DNA from: Roseomonas genomospecies 6 | GTDB lineage: Bacteria; Pseudomonadota; Alphaproteobacteria; Azospirillales; Azospirillaceae | Length of the DNA: 64,000 nt | NCBI RefSeq assembly: GCF_008365375.1 | Contig: NZ_QOKW01000008.1 | Location: 1 to 64,000 of the forward strand | Direction: 5' to 3' | Shown here: piece by piece, positions 56,051-64,000 of the stretch | Position numbering within the stretch: the first letter of the stretch is position 1 | Layout of the letters: every line of letters starts with the position of its first letter | The notes under the pieces: model-generated | Told to the model about the DNA's origin: nothing | The model's input: the letters and a program-made list of their open reading frames with translations, nothing else | The model's database searches: none | Position numbers and translations under genes: made by a program

Positions 56051-58089
56051 GAGGACGTCGTCGGCAACTGGTTCATCGGCCAGGGCGCCACGACCTCGTC
56101 CGGTTCGCCCGTCAGAAGGCTGCCGACCTCCAGATAGGCGTCCGGCGGCAGCGGCCGGCCCGGGTCGCCGTCGATGGCCTTGCCCTGCAGGATCACACCG
56201 ATGCCGGACCAGTTCGGGATGATCTCCGCGATGTACTGGTACCGTCCCTGGTTGGCCGGATCGGGGCTTCCGGTGCCGGAACCGCGGACCGAGTAGCGCT
56301 GCGGGCCGAGCTTGCCGTCCTGCACCTCGTCGGCGACATAGACGTTGACCGGGCGTTGCGCCGGCCACGACCAGTACAGCGTGGTGATGTTGCGGATCGA
56401 CGGCGAGGTCGGGTGGGTGGCGCAGGAGTTGTAGTCGGTGTGCCAGGGGATCGACATGAACTTGGTCATGTCGCCCGGCTCCACGGTGTGGGCGCCGGTG
56501 TTCATGGGCACATAGCCGCCGGTCAGGAAGGGCTGGTCCTTGGTGGCGCGCGAATAGTCCAGCGGACGGGCGGCGATGCGGAACGGGCCGTTCCCACCCC
56601 GCCAGTTCGGCACATAGACGTCTGGCTGGCGGACCGTGAAGGTCAGGTCGATCCCGGGGCTGAAACGGCCGCCCAGGCAGGCCATCAGCGACGCCTTGTC
56701 CAGCGCTTCACCCGGTCCCAGCTTCCGCTTGGGCTCAGCGTCGAACGTGCCCTTGTCCCATTGGTTCAGGAAGAAATACTGGGTGTAGGTGGGCGCCAGG
56801 AACGCCTTGCCCGAATCGCCGAGGCCCAGCGGCATCAGGGGCGGACCGAGATTCGCCTGAGTCGGCTTGTTGGGGTCGCGGACATAGGCGAGCCCGGCCA
56901 TGATGGTCGCCGCCGGATCGTCCGTCGCGGTGATGTCGCCCACCATCCGGTGAGCGGCCTTGGCGCCCTTGGGCAGATTGGTGGTCCATTCCTGAAGCGA
57001 CGCGGCCTTGAAGAAGGGCTGCACATCCTCGCCGAAGGCGGGACGGTAGTCCTCGTTGTAGCGGCCGTGGCTGTAGACGTCGGGCTGGAGTTCGAATTCG
57101 CGGACGAAGGTGTCGTACAGCTCGTCCCACAGCGACACGGTGTTGAGGATCTGCGGCGCATAGGCCGGGTCCGCCGTCACCACCCACGCGGGGGAGGCGT
57201 CGATGCGTTCCACGATGGGGTCGGCGCCCTTGCCGCGCAGAACGATGGTCGCGGAAACCGGGCCGTCGCTGGTGTCGTCGTACCAGCCATCGTTGTCGAC
57301 GCTCGACCCCAGGGTGGTCTGGTTCCACAAGGCGCAGGCGCGGCCATAGCCGCCGGCCACGATCAGGCGGCCCTGGTCGTCGGTTTCGATGTGGCCCAGC
57401 GTGTCGATGGGGCCGCGCGGGGCGTAGACGACGTCCTCGCTGGCCGCCGGGAACAGCTTGCAGTAATCGGGCACCGGCTTGTTGCCGGCGCGGGCTTCGG
57501 TCGCCCGATCGAAGGCGGCCTTGCGCAGGTCCCTGTTCACGGAGCGCGGGCCGGGATCGGTGGTCCACAGGGCGACGCGGGCCGGGTCGTTGATGTTCGG
57601 GACGTCGGTGACGAGCTGGGTTTGCCCGACCTCGTTCTTGGCGTTGCGCAGCGGGGGCGTGCGGCCGTCGGCGTAGCGCTCGATCACGGAGCCGTCATAG
57701 CCCGGCACGTCGAGAACGTAGGCGTTGCCCTTCTTGTTCGCGACATGGACGGTCCATTGAATATCGACCACCTCCAGGTCGCCGATGCGGCTGCCGATGG
57801 TGATCTCGGTCCCGCCGCCGGACGGGTAGACCGCCGTGTCCTCGGACGCGTAGGCATAGATGCGGAAGCGCGCGGCCTGCCGCTTCAGGCGGCCTTCGGC
57901 GTCGCGCAGATCGCTGGACGTGATGGGCGTCGTTTCGGTCCCGGGGACGACCGGAAGGCCGCCGGTCAGGCCCGGGTTGTAGGGATCGGGCAGGCCGGCC
58001 ATGGTTTCCGGCGCCAGATAGAATTCCTCGCTGTCGCCGACCCGGGCGAAGCCGATGGCCGGATGAATGCGGAAGACGCTCGATGTCAT
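56047..58089 (-). CDS. LodA/GoxA-family quinoprotein amino-acid oxidase
   Basis: The 680-residue protein has the family start R-I-H-P-A-I-G-F-A-R-V-G-D-S and the family core W-H-T-D-Y-N-S-C-A-T-H at 549-559. Asp552 and Cys556 fit the catalytic Asp and cofactor Cys. W573 or W575 in L-Y-W-S-W-P-A is the candidate Trp of the cysteine-tryptophylquinone. Known members oxidise the epsilon-amino group of lysine or the alpha-amino group of glycine and release hydrogen peroxide. The substrate is not predictable here. ATG 58089 has G-G-A-G upstream. It is between a ferritin-like gene and its maturase. Confidence 0.88.
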   Translation of the reverse strand: MTSSVFRIHPAIGFARVGDSEEFYLAPETMAGLPDPYNPGLTGGLPVVPGTETTPITSSDLRDAEGRLKRQAARFRIYAYASEDTAVYPSGGGTEITIGSRIGDLEVVDIQWTVHVANKKGNAYVLDVPGYDGSVIERYADGRTPPLRNAKNEVGQTQLVTDVPNINDPARVALWTTDPGPRSVNRDLRKAAFDRATEARAGNKPVPDYCKLFPAASEDVVYAPRGPIDTLGHIETDDQGRLIVAGGYGRACALWNQTTLGSSVDNDGWYDDTSDGPVSATIVLRGKGADPIVERIDASPAWVVTADPAYAPQILNTVSLWDELYDTFVREFELQPDVYSHGRYNEDYRPAFGEDVQPFFKAASLQEWTTNLPKGAKAAHRMVGDITATDDPAATIMAGLAYVRDPNKPTQANLGPPLMPLGLGDSGKAFLAPTYTQYFFLNQWDKGTFDAEPKRKLGPGEALDKASLMACLGGRFSPGIDLTFTVRQPDVYVPNWRGGNGPFRIAARPLDYSRATKDQPFLTGGYVPMNTGAHTVEPGDMTKFMSIPWHTDYNSCATHPTSPSIRNITTLYWSWPAQRPVNVYVADEVQDGKLGPQRYSVRGSGTGSPDPANQGRYQYIAEIIPNWSGIGVILQGKAIDGDPGRPLPPDAYLEVGSLLTGEPDEVVAPWPMNQLPTTSS

Positions 58090-58145
58090 TATGAACTCCG
58101 TAAATGACTTCGGTGACGCAATGCTTGGCGATCGGGACGGGGCGA

Positions 58146-59201
58146 TCAGGCGCCTTCCAGGACCCTGGTCTTCTTCAGCACGCGGTCCACGTTCGGGAAG
58201 CTGCGCCGCAGGCTGTTGTTCCGCTCGCCGACCGGCAGGCCGAAGCACGGCACCGCGCCGTTCTTCCAGCAGTTCAGGATGTTGCCGCCCAGCGTCATCA
58301 TCTGGGTTCCGAACGCCGCCGGCTCGCCGCCCTTGAACAACGCGTCGAGCGTGTCGAGGAAGGTGCCGAAATTCGCCATCAGGATTTCCTGCGCCCGATG
58401 ACCGGGCGTGCCGGGGGCGGGGTGCTTTTCGGCCTCGTAGGTTTCCGGGAAGTGATCGGCCGACCACAGCGCCATGAACTTCTGGAAATGCGACCAGCTC
58501 GGGTCGGTGTCGTCGGCGGTGTTCTGGTATTCCGGGGGAACGCTGTGCGCCATCCAGGACGTGCCCTGGTCCGTCTGGCCTTCACCCTGGTCGCAGATCG
58601 CCGTCACGATGTTGGACACCTGCGGAAACGCCTCGGCGCCCTGGCCGGTGATGGTCATGCCCTTGAAGCCGTTGTAGAACCGGGCGAAATGGTTCACCTG
58701 GTTGACGGGCTTGATGCAGTCCGCGAACTGCTGCGCACCGACGGCCACCGACGAGTAGAACTCGCCGATCGAACCGTAGGAGGTGTAGTCCGGGCCGGGC
58801 CGCGGCTGCTCATCGCCGATCCACATCGGGTATTCGATCAGACACATGGTGTTCAGCCGCGCCTGGTCGAACGGACCGATCTCAGCCGAATATCCGGCGA
58901 ACTTCGTTCGCGGATCGGGATCGTCGAGATCGAAGTCCAGATGCGGAATGAACTGCCCGTGGTAAACCGGGCATGCGAAGCTCGGGCTCAGGCCGTAGGC
59001 GTTGGCCAGATTGGCCGCCAACTGGACGTGAAGCATCTCCTGGTTCACGACCGACAGAATGGCCTGATAGGCTTGCTCGCCCGGATTCTTGATCGAATAC
59101 ATGGCGGACATGTAGAAGGGAATCGTCCAGAACTCCAAGTCCACCGCCGCTTGCAGGTGTTCTTGCAGTTGCTTCAGTGTCCACTGGTCGTTATCAGCCA
59201 T
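58146..59201 (-). CDS. Ferritin-like/VioB-type domain protein
   Basis: The 351-residue protein is helical and starts with L-Q-E-H-L-Q-A-A-V-D-L-E-F-W-T-I-P-F-Y, followed by N-Q-E-M-L-H-V-Q-L-A near 65. The E...E-x-x-H pattern matches the ferritin-like domain of iminophenyl-pyruvate dimer synthase (the VioB end domain). It has A-G-G-A-G-A-G-type site upstream of the ATG at 59201. It heads the oxidase operon, 56 bp before the LodA/GoxA-like gene. Similar genes sit beside some LodA-like oxidases, but the reaction is not known. It might protect against peroxide or process the amine. Confidence 0.75.
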   Translation of the reverse strand: MADNDQWTLKQLQEHLQAAVDLEFWTIPFYMSAMYSIKNPGEQAYQAILSVVNQEMLHVQLAANLANAYGLSPSFACPVYHGQFIPHLDFDLDDPDPRTKFAGYSAEIGPFDQARLNTMCLIEYPMWIGDEQPRPGPDYTSYGSIGEFYSSVAVGAQQFADCIKPVNQVNHFARFYNGFKGMTITGQGAEAFPQVSNIVTAICDQGEGQTDQGTSWMAHSVPPEYQNTADDTDPSWSHFQKFMALWSADHFPETYEAEKHPAPGTPGHRAQEILMANFGTFLDTLDALFKGGEPAAFGTQMMTLGGNILNCWKNGAVPCFGLPVGERNNSLRRSFPNVDRVLKKTRVLEGA

Positions 59202-59667
59202 GGAAAGTCTCTCCTGCGCCGTGGCGATTGGTTTTAGGACGGGGCTGCGGACGGCGTTTGGTTCATTTTTGTAAGCGAAGAAACCGCCGGCGCATGCCGG
59301 AACAAATCAAATGACAGAGCAAAGCGCATTTTCGCTGCCGCGTTGGCAGAGAAGTTCAGAGCGTATTTACGCAATATTTCTTTTTCCAGTACTTTTATAA
59401 GAATTCAAATGTAGTCATCGAGTGATTTCTTATGCATGCATCTGCGGAAGGTGCCTTTGTGGTGCCGTCGCAGAAGCTGGGGGGGGGAGCCACGGCGCGA
59501 CGATGCCGGTGGCGCGCGGCCCGGCGAGCGGCGTGGCCGTCATCCAATGGTCATGCGGGACGGGGGCCGGCAGGCGCAAGCCTGCGCGTGCACCGGCCAT
59601 GGCGCCGGGTCATGGCGCCAAGTCGTGCTGGTGCTGGCGCAGGTCTCGTCGAGGTCGTCCGTCCGTC
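59202..59667. other. Intergenic region upstream of the oxidase operon
   Basis: No gene is supported. From about 59250 to 59440 the DNA is AT-rich and probably contains the promoter of the ferritin-like gene on the - strand. The rest is GC-rich with only shadow frames. No terminator hairpin was recognised after the LysR gene. Confidence 0.5.
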
Positions 59668-60573
59668 TCAGGCGGACTCCCTGAGACCGAAGGCCGCGAC
59701 CTCCAGCCGGAACTCGTTCAGGAAATCCTGGGCGAGGGTGGACAGGGACCGCTGGGCCGAATGCAGGACGGCCATCTCGATGTTCACCCGCGGCTCGAAT
59801 GGGATGATGACCACGCCCCGGCCTGCATATTCCTCCGCCGTGAAGGGATCGACGATGGAGACGCCGGCCCCTGCGGCCACCATCGCGCAGGCGATCATGG
59901 TGAGCTGGGTCTCCACCCGCATGGTCCGCTGGACGCCATGATCGGCAAAGGCCGCGTCGATGCGGTAGCGCAACAGCGTCGAGGCCCCGAGCGAGATGAA
60001 CGCCTCCCCGGCGAAATCCTCCGGCACCAGACGGCTGCGCCGGGCCAGGGGGTGGCCGCTGGGCACGATGGCGACGACGGGAACGGGCGGCAGCTTCTCG
60101 CTCAGCACCGTCGCGTGCTCCACCGGCGACTGGCCGAATCCAAGCTCGCACTGACCGGCGGCCACCCAGTCCAGCACCAGCGTCGAACTGCTGCCGAACA
60201 GTGAGACGTCCACACGCGGGCGCTGGCTTAGGAAGCGCGCGACGAAGCGCGGCAGGAAGCCGATGGCCAGCGCCGGCATGGCCGCAACGCGCAGGGTGCC
60301 GGCACGGCGGGCCTCCAGGTCGCGTGCGGCCTGCTCGATCCGTTCCAGCCCGACGAACGACCGCTCCACCTCCTGGTACAGGGACAGCGCCTCGCTGGTC
60401 GGGGCGATGCGCGATCCCCGCCGTTCGAACAGGGTCAGCTTCAGCGTGTATTGCAGGTCGCTGATGAGGCGGCTGACCGCCGGCTGCGAGATGTTCAGAA
60501 GCTCCGCGGCGGCGGTGATCCCGCCCGTCAGCATCACGGCGCGGAAGGCTTCGATCTGTCGCGGATTCAGCAT
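59668..60573 (-). CDS. LysR-family transcriptional regulator
   Basis: The 301-residue protein has the N-terminal helix-turn-helix typical of LysR (R-Q-I-E-A-F-R-A-V, G-G-I-T-A-A-A-E-L-L-N-I-S-Q-P-A-V-S-R) and a periplasmic-binding-like effector domain (V-A-A-M-P-A-L-A-I-G-F-L). ATG 60573 (M-L-N-P-R-Q) fits family starts; 14 earlier in-frame codons are less likely. It is divergent from the ABC importer, 160 bp away, so it probably controls that operon and itself. Confidence 0.92.
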   Translation of the reverse strand: MLNPRQIEAFRAVMLTGGITAAAELLNISQPAVSRLISDLQYTLKLTLFERRGSRIAPTSEALSLYQEVERSFVGLERIEQAARDLEARRAGTLRVAAMPALAIGFLPRFVARFLSQRPRVDVSLFGSSSTLVLDWVAAGQCELGFGQSPVEHATVLSEKLPPVPVVAIVPSGHPLARRSRLVPEDFAGEAFISLGASTLLRYRIDAAFADHGVQRTMRVETQLTMIACAMVAAGAGVSIVDPFTAEEYAGRGVVIIPFEPRVNIEMAVLHSAQRSLSTLAQDFLNEFRLEVAAFGLRESA

Positions 60574-60733
60574 TCCAGGGCCATCGAATTGTGATGGATT
60601 GCATCGCAGCATAACATTTCAGTATGGATACCACCAACAATTCGATTTGACGATTATGCCGTCTGAAAGCGACGCTCCCATGGTGCGACAAAACGCGCAC
60701 CGCTGGGAACGAACCAAAACAGGAGAGGGACAG

Positions 60734-61768
60734 ATGCGGGCATTGGTCTATGGCTTGATGGCGACCGCGGCGGTCTGGTGCGGCACGGCGCAGGCCCAGC
60801 AGAAGACACTGTACGTCGCCGCTTACGGCGGTTCGTTCGAGCAGACCATGCGCAAGGACGTCATCCCGGCCTTCGAGCAGAAGACCGGCGTGAAGGTCGA
60901 ATACGTCGCGGGCAATTCGACCGACAACCTCGCCAAGCTCCAGGCCCAGAAGGGCAACCAGCAGATCGACGTGGTGATGCTGGACGACGGCCCGATGTAC
61001 CAGGCGGTGGCGCTGGGCTTCTGCGCCGATCTGGCGAAGGCGCCGGTCTACGACGACCTGTACGATCTGGCCAGGATTCCGTCGGGCAAGGCGGTCAACT
61101 TCGGCGCCGTGGGCACCGGCATCGTCTACAACAAGAAGGTCTTTGACGAGAACAACTGGTCGGCTCCGTCCTCCTGGAAGGACATCGAGGACGCCAAGTT
61201 CAAGAAGAAGCTGGTGGTCCCGCCGATCAACAATTCCTACGGCCTGCACGCCTTGGTGATGATGGCGCGGCTGGACGGCGGCGGCGAGAAGAGCATCGAG
61301 CCGGGATTCAAGGCGTTCAAGGACAAGGTCAATCCGAACGTGCTCGCCTACGAGCCGTCGCCGGGCAAGATGACCGAACTGTTCCAGAGCGGGCAGGCGA
61401 CCATCGCCGTGTGGGGTTCGGGCCGCGCCAAGGCGCTGGCCGACACCGGTTTCCCGGCGGCCTTCGTCTATCCGAAGGAAGGCGGCATCGTGCTGGCCTC
61501 GGCGGCCTGCCAGATCGAGGGCAGCAAGCAGGCGGCGGAAGCCCAGCAGTTCATCCAGCACATGCTGTCGCCGGAGGTGCAGACCGCCATGGCCGTCAGC
61601 GCCGGCTTCGGCCCGGTCAACAAGACCGTCAAGCTGGCGCCCGAGCAGCAGGCCGGCATCCCCTACGGTCCGGAGCAGATGAACAAGCTGCTGGTCGTCG
61701 ATTGGGACACAATCAACGCGAACCGCGAAGCCTGGAACCGGCGCTGGACCCGCGAGATCGAGCGCTGA
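60734..61768 (+). CDS. Periplasmic substrate-binding protein, polyamine/PotD-like
   Basis: The 344-residue protein has a signal peptide cleaved at A-Q-A and a PotD/PotF-like mature start (L-Y-V-A-A-Y-G-G-S-F-E). Later motifs include I-D-V-V-M-L-D-D-G and N-F-G-A-V-G-T-G-I-V-Y-N. The ATG at 60734 has A-G-G-A-G-A-G-G upstream. It is the capture protein of the ABC importer that follows. Ligands in this family are putrescine, spermidine or related cations; the exact one is open. Confidence 0.88.
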   Translation: MRALVYGLMATAAVWCGTAQAQQKTLYVAAYGGSFEQTMRKDVIPAFEQKTGVKVEYVAGNSTDNLAKLQAQKGNQQIDVVMLDDGPMYQAVALGFCADLAKAPVYDDLYDLARIPSGKAVNFGAVGTGIVYNKKVFDENNWSAPSSWKDIEDAKFKKKLVVPPINNSYGLHALVMMARLDGGGEKSIEPGFKAFKDKVNPNVLAYEPSPGKMTELFQSGQATIAVWGSGRAKALADTGFPAAFVYPKEGGIVLASAACQIEGSKQAAEAQQFIQHMLSPEVQTAMAVSAGFGPVNKTVKLAPEQQAGIPYGPEQMNKLLVVDWDTINANREAWNRRWTREIER

Positions 61769-61783
61769 CGCATCCGAGCGATC

Positions 61784-61828
61784 CCGCCGCGCCGGTGCAC
61801 GGAAACGTTCCGTGGGCCGGCGCGGCGG
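61784..61828 (+). terminator. Large hairpin between binding-protein and ATPase genes
   Basis: A 12-bp perfect stem (61784-61795 with 61817-61828), a two-base mismatch, and a 7-bp inner stem around the loop A-C-G. There is no T run, so it is more likely a stabiliser or partial terminator that keeps the binding protein more abundant than the transporter subunits. Confidence 0.6.
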
Positions 61829-61863
61829 AGCGCCCGCATGAGGACCCTGGTGGAGACGGAACC

Positions 61864-62916
61864 ATGCCTTATCTCGTCCTGGACAAGCTGACGAAACGGT
61901 TCGGCCAATGGCTCGCCGTGGACAACCTGTCGCTGACGGTCGAAAAGGGGGAGCTGATTTCCCTGCTCGGTCCGTCGGGCTGCGGCAAGACCACCACCTT
62001 GCAGATGATCGCGGGTTTCCTCGACCCCAGCGGCGGGCGGGTGACGCTGGACGGCGCCGACCTGCTGGCCAGGAAGCCGAACGAGCGCGGCCTCGGCATC
62101 GTCTTCCAGAGCTACGCGCTGTTCCCCCACATGACGGCGGCGGAGAACGTCGCCTTCGGGCTTGAGATGCGCGGCGTGCCGCGGGCCGACCGCGACCGGA
62201 TGGTGCGCGACACCCTGCAACTGGTGGGGCTGGGCGCCTTCGGCGACCGCTACCCGCGCCGCATGTCCGGCGGCCAGCAGCAGCGCGTGGCGCTCGCCCG
62301 CGCCCTGGTCATCAAGCCGAGCCTGCTCCTTCTGGACGAGCCGCTGTCCAACCTCGACGCCAAGATGCGCGAGGAGATGCAGATCGAGCTGCGCCGCATC
62401 CAGCGCACCGTCGGCACCACGATGATCCTCGTCACCCACGATCAGGCGGAAGCGATGGCGCTGTCCGACCGCGTGGTCATCATGAACAAGGGCAAGGTCG
62501 AACAGGTCGCCGCCCCGCAGGACGCCTACGACAACCCGGCCAGCGCCTTCGTCGCCAACTTCCTTGGCCGCACCAACCTGTTGCAGGGCGTGGTGAGCCG
62601 CGACGTTGGAGGGGGACGCATCGACGTCGCGGGCGCCGTCTGGCCGGTCGGGGCCGATGTGCCCGCCGGACCCGGCGTGCTGACCGTGCGGCCGGAGAAG
62701 GTGACCTTCGTGGATGGTGACGGCGTGCCGGGCCGCGTCCAGGCGCGTGTCTTCCAGGGCACGCAATGGCTGTTCGAAGTGACGACCGAGGCCGGACCGC
62801 TGACGGTCATCCGCCAGCACGACGGGCGGACGATGCCGGGCGAGGACGAACCGGTGCGGGTCGGCTGGCGGGCGGAGGACATGCGCGTCATTCCCGGCCA
62901 GGCCGGTGCGCCGTGA
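61864..62916 (+). CDS. ABC importer ATPase, PotA-like
   Basis: The 350-residue protein has Walker A G-P-S-G-C-G-K-T-T, signature M-S-G-G-Q-Q-Q-R-V-A, Walker B L-L-L-L-D-E-P-L-S-N-L-D, and a C-terminal TOBE-like domain (A-R-V-F-Q-G-T-Q-W-L-F-E-V). That is the polyamine/iron-type importer plan. It is followed by two permease genes with GTGA and ATGA overlaps. Confidence 0.93.
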   Translation: MPYLVLDKLTKRFGQWLAVDNLSLTVEKGELISLLGPSGCGKTTTLQMIAGFLDPSGGRVTLDGADLLARKPNERGLGIVFQSYALFPHMTAAENVAFGLEMRGVPRADRDRMVRDTLQLVGLGAFGDRYPRRMSGGQQQRVALARALVIKPSLLLLDEPLSNLDAKMREEMQIELRRIQRTVGTTMILVTHDQAEAMALSDRVVIMNKGKVEQVAAPQDAYDNPASAFVANFLGRTNLLQGVVSRDVGGGRIDVAGAVWPVGADVPAGPGVLTVRPEKVTFVDGDGVPGRVQARVFQGTQWLFEVTTEAGPLTVIRQHDGRTMPGEDEPVRVGWRAEDMRVIPGQAGAP

Positions 62917-63863
62917 CCGCGATTCCCACGGACAAGAACATGGACCCGGCCATGGCGACGGACACCGCCTCCTCCGCACCGCCGGCCCCGGCCCCAACCG
63001 CCGAGCCGGAGCGCCGCGCCCTGGCGCCGTACCTGCTGAGCCTGCCGGCGCTGGCGCTGTTCGCCGTGCTGCTGCTGGTTCCGCTGGCGATGACCTTCCT
63101 GCTGTCGCTGAACAGCTTCGGCTTCTACACCGGCATCCAGGACGTCTGGCAGCTCGGCAACTACATCGACATTGCCACCGACGGCTACTTCCACGAGGTG
63201 TTCCTGCGGACCTTCCGCATCGCCGCCGCGGTCACGCTTCTGTGCGCGCTGCTCGGGGCGCCGGAAGCCTACGTTCTGCGCCGGATGCGGTCGCCCTGGC
63301 GGGGCCTGTGCCTGCTGATCGTGCTGGGTCCGCTGCTGATCTCGGTGGTGTCGCGCACGCTGGGCTGGGCGCTGCTGTTCGGGTCGACCGGGATCATCAA
63401 TACGGCGCTGATGTCGGTCGGGCTGATCGCCACGCCCATCGAGTTCATGTACACGGAAACCGGCGTCATCATCGCGCTGACCCATGTGCTGGTTCCCTTC
63501 ATGGTGCTGTCGGTGTGGGCGTCGCTGCAGCGGCTCGACCCGCAGGTGGAGAACGCCGCCCTGTCGCTGGGCGCCAAGCCCTTCACGGTGCTGCGCCGCG
63601 TGGTTCTGCCGCAGGTCGTCCCCGGCATCCTGTCCGGCTCGATCATCGTCTTCGCGCTGGCCGCCAGCGCCTTCGCCACCCCGGCGATCATCGGCGGGCG
63701 GCGCCTGAAGGTGGCCGCGACCCTGGCCTACGACGAGTTCCTGAACACGCTCAACTGGCCGCTGGGCGCCGCCGTGGCGATCCTGCTGCTGGTCGCCAAC
63801 GTGGTCATCATCGTCGGCTGCAACCGCCTGGTCGAGCGTCGCTACAAGCAGGTGTTCGAATGA
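62913..63863 (+). CDS. ABC importer permease, PotB-like
   Basis: The 316-residue protein has six predicted helices and the E-A-A-type loop seen in A-A-L-S-L-G-A-K-P-F. The N-terminus before the first helix is Pro/Ala-rich. GTG 62913 overlaps the ATPase stop (GTGA); an ATG at 62941 is an alternative start. It forms the channel with the next permease. Confidence 0.88.
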   Translation: MTAIPTDKNMDPAMATDTASSAPPAPAPTAEPERRALAPYLLSLPALALFAVLLLVPLAMTFLLSLNSFGFYTGIQDVWQLGNYIDIATDGYFHEVFLRTFRIAAAVTLLCALLGAPEAYVLRRMRSPWRGLCLLIVLGPLLISVVSRTLGWALLFGSTGIINTALMSVGLIATPIEFMYTETGVIIALTHVLVPFMVLSVWASLQRLDPQVENAALSLGAKPFTVLRRVVLPQVVPGILSGSIIVFALAASAFATPAIIGGRRLKVAATLAYDEFLNTLNWPLGAAVAILLLVANVVIIVGCNRLVERRYKQVFE

Positions 63864-64000
63864 ACCGCAACGGCCCCGTCGCGCTGATCTTCCACACGCT
63901 GTTCCTGGCCTTCCTGCTGGCGCCGATCCTGATCGTGTGCGTGGTCGCCTTCACGTCCCACGGCTATCTGTCGCTGCCGACGGAAGGGCCGTCGCTGCGC
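63860..64000 (+). CDS. ABC importer permease, PotC-like (3' truncated by window)
   Basis: The first 47 codons are present. They start at ATG 63860, overlapping the previous stop (ATGA), and encode a first helix (L-F-L-A-F-L-L-A-P-I-L-I-V-C-V-V-A-F) followed by a short periplasmic part, as in PotC. The rest lies beyond the window. Confidence 0.8.
   Translation, partial: MNRNGPVALIFHTLFLAFLLAPILIVCVVAFTSHGYLSLPTEGPSLR

Noticed and set aside
59540-61561. 673-codon - strand frame across the LysR and binding-protein genes
   Set aside because: Covers two confident genes in other registers; low-complexity shadow.

Overview
The window is GC-rich throughout its coding parts, with short AT-rich islands at a few intergenic sites. 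The genes look alphaproteobacterial, most like Rhodospirillales such as Azospirillum. This placement rests on gene content and style, not on a marker gene. No rRNA, tRNA or CRISPR array was seen.

Region 1 (1-17.4 kb, + strand) holds the 3' part of a giant repetitive surface or secreted protein: cadherin/VCBS-type repeats, five of them exactly 399 bp long. It is followed by four translationally coupled export genes: a TolC-like lipoprotein, a periplasmic adaptor, a GAF-like/HlyD adaptor, and a polytopic M50 (HEMGH) protease-like protein fused to an adaptor domain. No ABC ATPase is linked inside the window, so this looks like an unusual export machine for the giant protein.

Region 2 (17.4-29.3 kb) is mixed. 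It has a PAS-PAS hybrid histidine kinase, an Rnk-type regulator, a decayed IS5-family transposase, an RND efflux pair, a small hypothetical gene, and a + strand set encoding an ABM-like membrane protein, a LysE-type exporter and a TrpB2-type enzyme.

Region 3 (29.3-53.1 kb, all on the - strand) is the most interesting part. It is a 24 kb co-directional block resembling a biosynthetic gene cluster. The 5' half encodes a LolA-like protein, an MMPL/RND exporter, TrpF-, TrpC-, TrpD- and TrpA-like enzymes, a UbiD-family decarboxylase, a ketosynthase with a truncated Cys-less partner, two carrier proteins, an adenylating enzyme, an FAD amine oxidase-like protein, an AfsA-like hotdog protein, an orphan EctC-like cupin and an acyl-CoA dehydrogenase. 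The 3' half, after an AT-rich likely promoter, encodes a LolCDE/MacB-like ABC transporter, a second LolA-like protein, an outer-membrane barrel, an OmpR/EnvZ-type two-component pair and a transglutaminase-like protein. Several Trp-like enzymes have changes at substrate-binding or catalytic positions, and trpE/trpG are absent. The adenylation enzyme, carrier protein and dehydrogenase match the logic of prolyl-to-pyrrolyl starter synthesis. My inference is an undescribed pyrrole- and/or indole-like, carrier-bound product that is moved to the outer membrane.

Region 4 (53.1-59.4 kb) has a long AT-rich gap, a calycin-like protein, and a LodA/GoxA-type quinoprotein oxidase operon (ferritin-like protein, oxidase, flavoprotein maturase). 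Region 5 (59.7-64 kb) is a LysR regulator divergent from a polyamine-type ABC importer operon whose second permease runs off the window.
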